Shown here one piece after another: positions 7,596 to 16,255 of a DNA stretch of 64,000 nt. A program made the translations under genes and the position numbers. Below the pieces are notes generated by a model. That model saw only the letters and a program-made list of their open reading frames with translations. It had not been told where the DNA came from and did no database searches. The stretch comes from Saccharomyces uvarum (lineage: Eukaryota > Ascomycota > Saccharomycetes > Saccharomycetales > Saccharomycetaceae): contig OX365938.1 in the NCBI GenBank assembly GCA_947243795.1, positions 434,001 to 498,000 on the forward strand, written 5' to 3'. The number at the start of each line of letters is the position of its first letter. Position 1 is the stretch's first letter.

Positions 7596-10298
7596 TTATA
7601 ATTTAGATTTTGCTTGTGATAGTTTAATGGCAGCGTTATCCAAGACAATAACATTTCTGGTCGTATCAATGGTTTGAAATATAACAATTGCGCCTTCTTT
7701 CCAAGCCTTGACTTTTAAGGTATCACCTGGGAAAACAACGTTGGTAAATCTTACTTTCAACTCTTCATATGGACCATAATGTTCAAATAATGCCTTTGTA
7801 CTAACACCTAATGTACAAAGACCATGTAGGATTGGTGCAGGAAACTTTACTGCCTTGGCTAATGCTGGGTCAATATGTAATGGATTCAAATCGCCAGACA
7901 ACCTATACAGTGCTGCTTGATCCTTATTCGTAGAAATTTCTACCTCAAAATCTGGTGCTTTTCCATGTGGTGCTTTAAATGGTTGGATAGCAAACCCTGC
8001 TCTGTTTCCATCTGTTATTTGCTTTTTTGGAGGTACATGTGCGCCTCTGATGAAGAATGTTCCTTCATTATACGCTATTAGTTTCTTAGTTTTAACATCA
8101 TAAGTTTCGAAACCACCAACTACTACAGCTGCTTTACCATTCTTATCCAGAACCTGTAAAGGTTTAGCGACTGTTTTCAATGTTCCACTACTTGGAAACC
8201 TAGGGGTGCAAAGCTTGAAATACTGCTCACCATGCAATAACATTGCATAATTGAAGTTTTCAACCAAATTATCCATAGACAAAGTAGTGGTAGCTTGCAT
8301 AAACGGAATTACGGCAAAAGAAGGCAAAACTTGAAAGTCTGGATCATTTTCGTAGGTGTACTTCAGCTCTTTGCTTGTACAGCCGAGTCCTAAATTATAT
8401 AAGATACAGTCTTTGGTAGTATATTTGAACAATCCATCGCTGGAATCCTTTGACGTGTGTGCCTTTTGTACAGCCTGTAAAATTGCCATTGAGGAATCCT
8501 CCGTAGAGCTCGGATTAATGGTATTACTACTGAAATTGGTTATCTGATTCCAATGTCCTTTGATTTCCTCTGGTTCAATGATTTCATTTATAGAGACGTA
8601 ACCTGAGCTTCTCTGCCATCTGGTTTGTCCACACCAACCACCGCCAACCTCAAACAATTGACCATTAATTAATTTTCTGGAACTTTTTTGTAGTTCCTCA
8701 GATGCCAATAAAACAACAAATGGAGAAACCTGGGATGCACTGAAATGATTCGATAGTTCCTTTTCTGAAAAAATAGTTTTGGTCATGGCAGTTTCAGCAT
8801 GGGGAGCAATAACATTGACTATAATTCCTCTTTTGGCACCTTCCAAAGCAATTGTTCTACTGAAACCTAGGATGGCGGCCTTTGCAGCAGCATAGTTGGC
8901 TTGCCCAAAATTTCCATAAATTCCTGAAGTAGAAGTAGTGTTGATAATAAATCCTGACTTTTGTTTGGTGAATATTGGCCATACTGCCTTTGATAACGCA
9001 AATGTAGAGAACAGATGGACCTTCAAAACGGCAAACCAATCTTCATCTCTCATTTTCAAAAAGGATTTATCACGCAAAATACCAGCATTATTGACCAAAA
9101 CATCCACTTTCTGAAATTTCTTAGTTGCAGTTTGAATAATCAGTGGAGCTTCAGTGACTACGTCATGAGAATCTGGAATGGCTGAGCCCTCGCCATACAA
9201 TTTGTTGATTTCTTCAACAACTGTAAATGGATTTTTAATGTCATTCACAATCACTTTTGCACCGTAGCGCGCAAACCAATGGGCATGTGACCTTCCAAGA
9301 CCGCCTCCTGCACCTGTAATAACCACAACTTTATTGCGAAGCGAATTGATTTTGACAGAGCCTTGATCATTTTTGGGTAATTCTTTGGCTTTAGTAATCA
9401 GGTCATTGTAGTCTGAGAGTTGGTATGGATGCTGAGTTTTGTTAAATGGTTTATCCTTAAAATCAGTTATTTCTTTCCATTTATTCAAAATAGCTTCCGG
9501 CGTATACGTTTTAGGATCAGGATTGAAAATTTGTCCTGAGGATCTTTCCCATCTAATCTGTCCGTAAAATCCTGCAGCAAGTTCAAAAATAGAGTTTGAT
9601 ACTTTTGTAGATTCATGCGTTAAGTAAAGTACTAATGGGACAATTTTTTCTGGTCCCAATTGCTTCAGGATGTGTGGTGGTAAGACATTTTCTGTCATTC
9701 TTGATCTTGCCAATGGCGCAATTGAATTAACATTGATGTTATATTTAGCCCCCTCTTTCGCGAGAGTTTCAGCCAAACCAACGAGCCCCAATTTAGCTGC
9801 AGAATAATTAGCTTGACCAAAATTCCCAAATAACCCAGCCGGGGAAGCAGTGTTGATTATCCTGCCGAACTTTTGAGAGCGCATATGGGGCCAGGCAGCC
9901 CTTGAAAGCTTATAGCCGCCAGTGAGATGTACATCCACTACTGATGCGAATTCACTTTCTGTCATCTTTGCAAAGGAGACATCTCTTAGTATCCCAGCAT
10001 TGTTAATCAAGACATCAACCCTGCCAAATTCTTTAATGGCAGTTTGAATGATTCCTTCTCCGTTTTCATTAACCGAATCATAATTTGCTACAGCTACACC
10101 GCCAGATTTCTTGATTTCGTCCACCACCAAATCTGCAGCTCGCGAATTATGTCCCGAACCACCCAAAGTGCCACCTAAATCATTAACAACCACCTTTGCG
10201 CCTCTGGCTGCGTAAGCCAGCGCATAAACTTTACCTAAGCCGCCCCCAGCACCAGTAATTACGACAACCCTGTCTTTAAAGGATAACTTTTCAGACAT
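7596..10298 (-). CDS. FOX2: Fox2, peroxisomal multifunctional beta-oxidation enzyme
   Basis: 900 residues, the same length as in S. cerevisiae. Two short-chain dehydrogenase domains stand in tandem. The first begins near residue 10 with TGAGGGLG and has a YSAAK active-site motif near 165. The second begins near 320 with TGAGGGLG and has YAAAK. The C-terminal ~280 residues are a hotdog hydratase-2 (MaoC-like) domain with GDLNPLHID. The protein ends in SKL, a PTS1 peroxisome signal. It performs the (3R)-specific enoyl-CoA hydration and the following dehydrogenation of peroxisomal fatty acid beta-oxidation. Two oleate response elements lie 240-290 bp upstream. Confidence 0.98.
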   Translation of the reverse strand: MSEKLSFKDRVVVITGAGGGLGKVYALAYAARGAKVVVNDLGGTLGGSGHNSRAADLVVDEIKKSGGVAVANYDSVNENGEGIIQTAIKEFGRVDVLINNAGILRDVSFAKMTESEFASVVDVHLTGGYKLSRAAWPHMRSQKFGRIINTASPAGLFGNFGQANYSAAKLGLVGLAETLAKEGAKYNINVNSIAPLARSRMTENVLPPHILKQLGPEKIVPLVLYLTHESTKVSNSIFELAAGFYGQIRWERSSGQIFNPDPKTYTPEAILNKWKEITDFKDKPFNKTQHPYQLSDYNDLITKAKELPKNDQGSVKINSLRNKVVVITGAGGGLGRSHAHWFARYGAKVIVNDIKNPFTVVEEINKLYGEGSAIPDSHDVVTEAPLIIQTATKKFQKVDVLVNNAGILRDKSFLKMRDEDWFAVLKVHLFSTFALSKAVWPIFTKQKSGFIINTTSTSGIYGNFGQANYAAAKAAILGFSRTIALEGAKRGIIVNVIAPHAETAMTKTIFSEKELSNHFSASQVSPFVVLLASEELQKSSRKLINGQLFEVGGGWCGQTRWQRSSGYVSINEIIEPEEIKGHWNQITNFSSNTINPSSTEDSSMAILQAVQKAHTSKDSSDGLFKYTTKDCILYNLGLGCTSKELKYTYENDPDFQVLPSFAVIPFMQATTTLSMDNLVENFNYAMLLHGEQYFKLCTPRFPSSGTLKTVAKPLQVLDKNGKAAVVVGGFETYDVKTKKLIAYNEGTFFIRGAHVPPKKQITDGNRAGFAIQPFKAPHGKAPDFEVEISTNKDQAALYRLSGDLNPLHIDPALAKAVKFPAPILHGLCTLGVSTKALFEHYGPYEELKVRFTNVVFPGDTLKVKAWKEGAIVIFQTIDTTRNVIVLDNAAIKLSQAKSKL

Positions 10299-10536
10299 AG
10301 TTTATTAAATCAGACTTTTGTTTTGCTTCTTCAATATACCTATTGCGTTTCAAGGAAATCAATAAGCCTTCTCTTCTTTTCAACGGCTAACCAGAAGCTG
10401 TTAAAACTTACTTTTTATATATCCTTTTTACATCATATTCCTTTTTTTTACCCCATCTTCCTTATTTTCTTAACGGCGTTGATCTCCGTTGGAGTAGAAA
10501 AATACAAAATAACCGCCGAGTGTTTGAATAAGGATA

Positions 10537-10559
10537 CGGCGTTAACTTTCCGTCCGCCG
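10537..10559 (+). promoter_or_regulatory. Oleate response element 1 of FOX2
   Basis: CGGCGTTAA followed by 11 bases and CCG fits the Oaf1-Pip2 consensus CGGN3TNA-N9-12-CCG exactly. It is about 240 bp upstream of the FOX2 start. This agrees with known oleate induction of FOX2. Confidence 0.75.
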
Positions 10560-10568
10560 ATAACTTTC

Positions 10569-10591
10569 CGGAGTTAATACTAGTCGTTCCG
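10569..10591 (+). promoter_or_regulatory. Oleate response element 2 of FOX2
   Basis: CGGAGTTAA followed by 11 bases and CCG is a second exact fit to the Oaf1-Pip2 consensus, 32 bp from the first in the same orientation. The TAACTTTCCG stretch is repeated between them. Confidence 0.7.
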
Positions 10592-10820
10592 GGGTTCTAC
10601 AAAGGCAAAAGTTTATCCAAATAGCGCCAAGGCTTTAATGAGGTGACTGGTATACCCGTTGTTGAAACACTGTTTAAAATAGCTCTTCAAATTATCCTTT
10701 CTCGCGCAAGACATAAACTTAAAAAAAAATAAAAAAAAATATAGGAGGAGATGAGCTATATCTAATGCCTTATAATTCAGTTCTGAACTATGCTTTTACC
10801 GTTAGGTTTCACATAACTAC

Positions 10821-10855
10821 TAATTTTCTGTTGGTAATAGATGGACAGAAAATTA
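10821..10855. repeat. Perfect 11-bp inverted repeat upstream of tRNA-Leu
   Basis: Arms TAATTTTCTGT (10821-10831) and ACAGAAAATTA (10845-10855) are perfect complements around a 13-base loop. It sits in the ~690 bp FOX2/tRNA intergenic region, about 130 bp before the tRNA. No function is evident. The rest of that region, apart from the oleate elements and poly-A tracts near 10720-10740, shows nothing recognisable. Confidence 0.6.
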
Positions 10856-10984
10856 AAATCCTAGAATTTACCAGTACATTTTATAGATCATTAAAGGACT
10901 TGAAAGTCATTCCGGTGGAGTGACAATAGCATGATGCTGCTCTACTTGATGGGAAATACTAGACAAATTTTTCAACAAATAAGC

Positions 10985-11099
10985 GGTTGTTTGGCCGAGC
11001 GGTCTAAGGCGCCTGATTCAAGAAAACATCTTGACCGCAGTTAACTGTGGGAATACTCAGGTATCGTAAGATGCAAGAGTTCGAATCTCTTAGCAACCA
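10985..11099 (+). tRNA. tRNA-Leu(CAA) with intron
   Basis: Acceptor arms GGTTGTT and AGCAACC pair with one G-U. The D-arm has the class II type, a long variable arm is present (GGTATCGTAAGATGC region), and the T-arm is AGAGTTCGAATCTCT. The anticodon CAA is at 11019-11021. A 33-nt intron at 11023-11055 begins one base after the anticodon, as in the known yeast tRNA-Leu(CAA) family. Removing it restores a 7-base anticodon loop on a CCTGA/TCAGG stem. The discriminator is A at 11099. Confidence 0.97.
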
Positions 11100-11102
11100 T
11101 TA

Positions 11103-11108
11103 TTTTTT
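11103..11108 (+). terminator. Pol III terminator of tRNA-Leu
   Basis: A run of six T begins four bases after the tRNA 3' end, with a second T7 run shortly after. This is the normal RNA polymerase III stop signal. Confidence 0.85.
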
Positions 11109-11400
11109 CTTCTTTTTTTGTGAAAGTAACTTGCAAATGGTTTTGTTATTCTCCTAAAAGTTTAAGATTTATAATTTAATGTTTCATTAATTTGTTACAT
11201 AATCGTACTCTATCAACTATTTTTGTCTCCAGTTACTTTCGAAACTCTAAACATCTGAATTTATGCTACAGGTCTTGCCTGTGGACTAATCTTCCTTCCT
11301 GTACACAAACGCTCTATGATACTTCCTAAAAAGTTGCTGCATTATATCGTCATAATCCAAAATATTTTTCAGTTTCAAAAATTCATAGGTTTTAACCAAT
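11109..11400. other. tRNA-Leu / TOF2 3' spacer
   Basis: AT-rich spacer of about 290 bp between the tRNA and the TOF2 stop. I see no gene, LTR or repeat in it. Confidence 0.5.
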
Positions 11401-13689
11401 TTAGTCATCATCTTTATCGCTCTCAACATATTTAGGTGTTTGATACTTTTTCGCTCTTGCATCTTCCCCTTCTACATCTGATATACGCTGTTCAATAGAG
11501 TCTCGAATTGGCTCATGAATCGTTCTTAAGCTAATTTTTTTAACTTGAACATTCCTTGAATCAGAACTATTATCCGATTCATCCGCTGAAGAGCCATCTG
11601 AAGAAGATGCAGAAGAAATGGAAGAGGATGAAGAAGAACTATTCGACCTTGTAACCTTAATTGTTTTGAAATGTGGTGCAATACTGAATGGTATTGTTTG
11701 ACGATTTATCTCCTCTCCAGGAGTTGATTCCTTAGCTGGTCCAAAAGTTAGCGCCTTATCCGAGTTTTGTGCCTGTGGTCCGCTATTGGGAACCGTCTCT
11801 GTTTTCCCCTTTGAATTATCGACAGGATCCCTCGTCAGTTTAACAACCTTTATGTTTGAGTTTGCCTTTGATGTTCTTCCCGCATTAGCAAAGATATCCT
11901 TCAAAGACTTGTTCCCCATATTTCTTTTTTTTTTGAATTCTCTCACTTTTGCTTCGGAATCAACAATCATCCGTTTCACTTTTACTCTACCAACTTTTAT
12001 ACTTTTATTATTGACGGCAACTCCATTGAGATTACTATTGTCTTTGGTAGACTTGTGTACATCTTCTGAAATGTTGGATGGGGCTTTATCTCCTATCGTC
12101 GAAGGAAATTTCCTGAAGGATGACTCCGTAATATTCGTTTTTCTTTGGGCCCTAGTGTCCTCAATCGGTTTGAATCTATTTAGTATCCGAATCGTTTCTT
12201 GTATCTTTATACTTTTCTCGCGCGGCTGAGCTGAGGTAGTAGCTGAGGATTTATCAGGGAACTCATTTTCGATTAAACTAAACAGCTCTTCTTTTGCTTC
12301 TTTTTGGTTTTGGCGGTTATTACTTTTAGAAGACGGAGAAGGAGAAACTGCACCCTTAGTGGTTTGCGTACTTTGTACTGCGTCATTTATATCACTGGTG
12401 AAAGAAACGTTGTCCAAGTCAGAATCAACATCGCGAAAATTCACAGAAGCCTTCTTAGAATTATTCACAAATGAATCTGCATGACCGTTATCCATGTCAT
12501 TCAAATCTTCTTCGTCTGAGAAATTTTCTATTCTTCTATAATTCTCACTCACATCTTTATCGTTTGGGGACAAGTTCTCACTTCTTTTATTTTGAACTTT
12601 GATCTCCAAAGAGCTCTTTCTGGGACTGCGGCCCATGCCAGGTGATTTGAAATGTTGCATATGCGTATCAGAATTTGTAGAAGAAGTATTGCTCAATTGG
12701 AAATCGGTATCGATTGAGTCATATGAAATCTGTTGTGAACTATCACCTGTAGGCTCAAAATCATGATCCTCTGATGAATTGTACTGCTCGTCTGAGTTTT
12801 CTGCTTCGAGCGACTTGGTGTTCCTATTTTCCTGCTGTGCATTATATGAGGGTATATTTTCTTTATTGTTATCCTTTTCATGCACTTTAGTGCTGCAATG
12901 ACCTGGTAGATCTGTATGTGCGTTCGAGGAAACTATTACCGGAGATGCTCGTACAGAAGCCTTTTCCTTATCTAGTATTCCGTAATTGTTTGCAACCGGT
13001 AAAATTTCGTTCATTAGAGGAGTTGAGACCCTTGATTTATTGATGAAGTTTTTCCTGAGTGAATTCTTAGCTACTAGGTGTAGTGGGTCTTTATTTGGTG
13101 TAGAGGATAAGTCTTCGCTGGGAATTTTTTTCTTTCTCTCAGTTATTGAGAGTCTTTTTGCCGGTGAGTTATTGTAGATTCTTTTTCGCTGTCTTCCTAT
13201 CTGGAAAAGTGAAACTTGTTGGCTTTCATTGCAGTCCAATTCATCCTTTAGGATCACCAAAACAATTCCATCAGTTTCAAACACATCTTTTATCATGAAC
13301 TGGGAGTCCAGATCACAACCGTGTCTATCTTGTAGAGATACGATTTCAATGGCTTGATTAAAATCGGGATAGAGCTTACCAAATTTAGTTAGGATTTCAC
13401 TGGAAAGTTGTAAGAGGGTGTTGCTATCGTTTGTAAAGTGCAGAAATTTTTTGCAGTTCGGGAGAAGATTCAAAATATCCCTATTATCATTTGATTGAAC
13501 CATCCTACGGGAAGATGTGTTTGTCACGGAAGAGCTATCGTTGCTGTTGTTGTTCGTTATAGGGTTTTCTATATGCTGGAGCATAGGAAATGCCAGTTGA
13601 GAAGTATCGTTAATGCTCGTATTTGCGTCGAGAAGCAAAATGGAATCCTGGGCACTTGGCGGTACCAGAACGATTTGTAATCTCCACAT
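11401..13689 (-). CDS. TOF2: Tof2, nucleolar rDNA-silencing protein and Cdc14 activator
   Basis: 762 residues (S. cerevisiae 771). The N-terminal ~150 residues form the conserved part shared with Net1 (MWRLQIVLVPPSAQDSILLLD at the start). The remainder is largely disordered, rich in Ser, Asn, Asp and Lys, with a poly-Ser run near residues 670-690 and an acidic C-terminus. Tof2 binds rDNA at the replication fork barrier, helps recruit condensin and cohibin, and stimulates Cdc14 in anaphase. It is the whole-genome-duplication partner of NET1. The disordered part diverges readily, which explains the length difference. Confidence 0.93.
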   Translation of the reverse strand: MWRLQIVLVPPSAQDSILLLDANTSINDTSQLAFPMLQHIENPITNNNSNDSSSVTNTSSRRMVQSNDNRDILNLLPNCKKFLHFTNDSNTLLQLSSEILTKFGKLYPDFNQAIEIVSLQDRHGCDLDSQFMIKDVFETDGIVLVILKDELDCNESQQVSLFQIGRQRKRIYNNSPAKRLSITERKKKIPSEDLSSTPNKDPLHLVAKNSLRKNFINKSRVSTPLMNEILPVANNYGILDKEKASVRASPVIVSSNAHTDLPGHCSTKVHEKDNNKENIPSYNAQQENRNTKSLEAENSDEQYNSSEDHDFEPTGDSSQQISYDSIDTDFQLSNTSSTNSDTHMQHFKSPGMGRSPRKSSLEIKVQNKRSENLSPNDKDVSENYRRIENFSDEEDLNDMDNGHADSFVNNSKKASVNFRDVDSDLDNVSFTSDINDAVQSTQTTKGAVSPSPSSKSNNRQNQKEAKEELFSLIENEFPDKSSATTSAQPREKSIKIQETIRILNRFKPIEDTRAQRKTNITESSFRKFPSTIGDKAPSNISEDVHKSTKDNSNLNGVAVNNKSIKVGRVKVKRMIVDSEAKVREFKKKRNMGNKSLKDIFANAGRTSKANSNIKVVKLTRDPVDNSKGKTETVPNSGPQAQNSDKALTFGPAKESTPGEEINRQTIPFSIAPHFKTIKVTRSNSSSSSSSISSASSSDGSSADESDNSSDSRNVQVKKISLRTIHEPIRDSIEQRISDVEGEDARAKKYQTPKYVESDKDDD

Positions 13690-14101
13690 TTTTTTTTGTT
13701 CTCCTTTTCTGGATCAAAGACACCAAAGCAAAACGAAAGGTTGGCAAAGGGAACAGGACGGATGCTGGTTCGTATGACAGGAAGCTCCGCTCAATGGATT
13801 GCACAGCCAAGTGATTTGTTTGTAAAGTATAATAAACAAACAAATAAACAAACAAACAAAAATTAGGCCCATCATGCCAAATAAGAGTGAAAAACGTGAA
13901 AATTATATAATCGGGTCGTATAATACGACATATGTTTTCGCGGCGGCAATCATAATAGAAGCGTATATCATAGAGATGCAGAATGAGCAGGCACTAGATT
14001 AATAGTTCTGTATACGTACGTAGTTTATAACTTGTTGGTTTTGTTCTTTTGGTTTAATGGATATGGAAATGCTGTTGAAATATATGCTTTCTCCTAAATC
14101 G
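13690..14101. other. TOF2 promoter / TOS5 3' flank with AAAC repeats
   Basis: 412 bp upstream of TOF2. It holds an (AAAC/AAAT)n simple tract around 13832-13860 and a GCGGCGGC cluster near 13940. I see no gene. Confidence 0.5.
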
Positions 14102-15178
14102 CTAGAAGGATATTTTACCGTCTTTAGGCGGACGACGATTGCTGGCGGGGGTTTTGGTGATCTTCTTTTTTTCTACGATCTGGAACTTACGAGGTCTTTG
14201 TCTCGACCAAGCTTTCAAGTCGAAGGTCTCGTAATCTTCAGCCATCAACTTAAAATAACTCTCGAAATTCGACTTAATCAGATCGTTAGTAGCACTTGAA
14301 TGCATGAACTCCATATTTGGCTTGGATACAAGGTCTTTGTATATGTAGTCTGTTGAAGTCGTGTCGTCGTCGGTACTCAGAGAAGACGGAGATAGAGAAT
14401 TTATCGGGGAGAAATTTCTCGAGCCGCTCTCCACTGACGCGGAAGGGCGGTTGTTATTTAAAGAGGATTCCGAACTACTTTCCTTTACTTTGCGGTCACG
14501 AACGTCGTGTTTCTGTTTCTGTTTCTGTTTCAGCGAGTCATGGTAATCTCTCAAAGTAGCTGTTAAGAGCCGTTTATTCGAAAGTACTTTGGTCTTTAGG
14601 ATAGCCATGGAGACCACGTTCTTGAAAGTGTTGAAAAGGTCCATGTTAATCCGCTCGTTGTTCTTTTTTGGCTTGGCAATGTTGTGGCATATCTTGTCGA
14701 ATTGAGACCAGAATTGGTCAACGTTCAACTTTGACAGGTCCTCATTCATCCTCTCCAGGCATTGTTGTAACCAAGCTCGTTTATCGTAGCTCTTGAATCT
14801 TTGGTCATTCTGGAAAACGTCCCTCCACGAAGTGTTCTTAACCAGATTGACATCACTGTCCGGGTACAACAGGGCCGAGACTTTGTTTAGTTGCCAGCGA
14901 CCGTCGGACTTCCAAATGAAAAAAGTATCATCCGCCTCCTCATACTCCAGGATATAGAAATGAGGGATACAGTTCGGCTTCAAGTAAGGAGGCGCACAGG
15001 CTATTTTCAGGTTCTCCGTTATGGTCTCAGACGTTTGCAGTTCAATGCCGTACAGTTCCTGGATGGAATGCACAAACTTGATAACCTGCGACAGCGTGAG
15101 ACCCTCCTTGATACAGGTCAATTTCACACGTGGTTGTTCTTCACCGGCGTATAAGTAAACGGTTTCTAGGTTAGGCAT
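14102..15178 (-). CDS. TOS5: Tos5 (YKR011C) protein of unknown function
   Basis: 358 residues (about 353 in S. cerevisiae). The N-terminal ~210 residues look folded, with repeated Trp (FIWKSDGRWQL, SWRDVF, KRAWLQQCLERM, QFWSQF). The rest is basic and Ser-rich, with a (QK)4 run encoded by a TTTCTG hexanucleotide repeat near 14510-14531 and a Lys/Arg-rich end (RQRPRKFQIVEKKKITK) that could act in nuclear targeting. The name means target of SBF, and SBF-like sites occur in the shared intergenic region with PRY2. Molecular function is not known to me. Confidence 0.85.
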   Translation of the reverse strand: MPNLETVYLYAGEEQPRVKLTCIKEGLTLSQVIKFVHSIQELYGIELQTSETITENLKIACAPPYLKPNCIPHFYILEYEEADDTFFIWKSDGRWQLNKVSALLYPDSDVNLVKNTSWRDVFQNDQRFKSYDKRAWLQQCLERMNEDLSKLNVDQFWSQFDKICHNIAKPKKNNERINMDLFNTFKNVVSMAILKTKVLSNKRLLTATLRDYHDSLKQKQKQKHDVRDRKVKESSSESSLNNNRPSASVESGSRNFSPINSLSPSSLSTDDDTTSTDYIYKDLVSKPNMEFMHSSATNDLIKSNFESYFKLMAEDYETFDLKAWSRQRPRKFQIVEKKKITKTPASNRRPPKDGKISF

Positions 15179-15383
15179 GCTGACGTGGGTGGCTTTTGGG
15201 CTGACGAGAATGTCTGTTTACTTGATTGACTGCGACGGTGTACTAGCGAGTTCTTACTTCCAGCGTGTCCCACCTGGAAAGAACCACCACACAGTTCTTA
15301 GGGGTGTGTTTTGGTTTTCGGTTTCGGTTTCGATTTTATATTTTTGGCAGCACTTTGGAACGCCACTCGCATGCAAGTCCACC

Positions 15384-15390
15384 CGGGTAA
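15384..15390 (+). promoter_or_regulatory. Reb1 site
   Basis: CGGGTAA, the reverse complement of the Reb1 core TTACCCG, about 205 bp upstream of the TOS5 start. This is a usual position for a general regulatory factor setting a nucleosome-free region. Confidence 0.5.
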
Positions 15391-15879
15391 CCGCCGCCGC
15401 TCAATAACCCGCGACACCTACATCCTACCATCAAACCAAATCATGAGTGCACCAAGATTGACAGCTCTATGCAGTGTCTGGCCGCTGCTCCAAAAGGAAA
15501 ACGAAAACAGAGGATGCCTCCATATCTTCATTGAAACATTCGGTGCAAGCGGCAATTCCTGGCCACACGGCCCGACCCTCCGCCGTCGTCTTGCAGATTG
15601 CTATCATATCCCGAGACCATAGCATTCCGCGATGTTTTGCGCGCTGCGAACCGTCCGTCCTGGTTCCTGCATCGGCAGAAGAAGGTATATCAAGGCCAGA
15701 TCTGCCTCGCTCCTGGGCTCCAGCCGTCCCAGACTCTTGCCCATGACGTTTGGACCACCGTCTGGGCCTTGGCGGCTCTCCCCCACTCCCCACTGGGGAA
15801 TGTGCCTCGAGAACCGCCTTTTAGACGTCTAAACTGCGCCGACGCCTCGCTCGAATAGGCTCGCGACTATCGCGAGATT

Positions 15880-15918
15880 CGCGAAATGCCAAAAGAAGAC
15901 TTAGCTGGCCTCGCGAAA
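15880..15918 (+). promoter_or_regulatory. Pair of SBF-type CGCGAAA sites
   Basis: CGCGAAA occurs at 15880-15886 and 15912-15918 and fits the Swi4-Swi6 cell-cycle box CNCGAAA. More CGCG cores lie just upstream (15862 and 15871). They are about 340 bp before PRY2 and 700 bp before TOS5, a gene named as an SBF target. Confidence 0.55.
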
Positions 15919-16122
15919 ACATACGGAAAAAGAAAAAAAACGCATCATGGAAGTGGACCCCGTTGTGAAACGAATGGAAGATCTGTTCACACATCGTCTT
16001 TCCCATAGAGGAAATGGCATATGTGGACCATTACTGGAAATTTCGTGTGTCTCCTGGGTTTGTCTGTAGGTAGTAGTTTTGAAACGTAAACGTCGTTCGA
16101 AGGCAATCCTCTTGATCTTTTG

Positions 16123-16131
16123 TATATATAA
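16123..16131 (+). promoter_or_regulatory. TATA box of PRY2
   Basis: TATATATAA, 125 bp before the PRY2 start, followed by a leader with CAACACCAACACC repeats that lacks an upstream ATG close to the gene. Confidence 0.6.
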
Positions 16132-16255
16132 GCTTGTCTCAGAGTGTTACAATTGATGTGATGCTGGTGTTGTTTCTTGGTGTCCCTTTCGATAAAACGT
16201 CACTAAGAAATTATACCGCTCCTTTACTACCAACACCAACACCAACAAAACAAAA

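Larger units (their letters stand above)
15179..16255. other. Long TOS5-PRY2 divergent intergenic region with a GC-rich core
   Basis: 1077 bp. The part from about 15440 to 15850 is clearly richer in G+C than its flanks and carries several overlapping short open frames on both strands, none convincing. Regulatory matches include a Reb1 site at 15384-15390, SCB/MCB-like sites at 15880-15918 and a TATA box at 16123-16131. An S. cerevisiae dubious frame (YKR012C) lies in the same area. Confidence 0.6.

Noticed and set aside
10600-11400. Possible Ty LTR fragments beside tRNA-Leu
   Set aside because: tRNA flanks often hold LTRs, but I could not match this DNA to delta, sigma or tau ends and saw no target-site duplication.
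11786-12229. 147-codon antisense frame in TOF2
   Set aside because: Antisense of a disordered coding region; no independent evidence.
15467-15858. Overlapping short ORFs on both strands in the TOS5-PRY2 spacer
   Set aside because: No frame resembles a protein family, several frames are open at once because the sequence is GC-rich, and the matching S. cerevisiae frame is listed as dubious.
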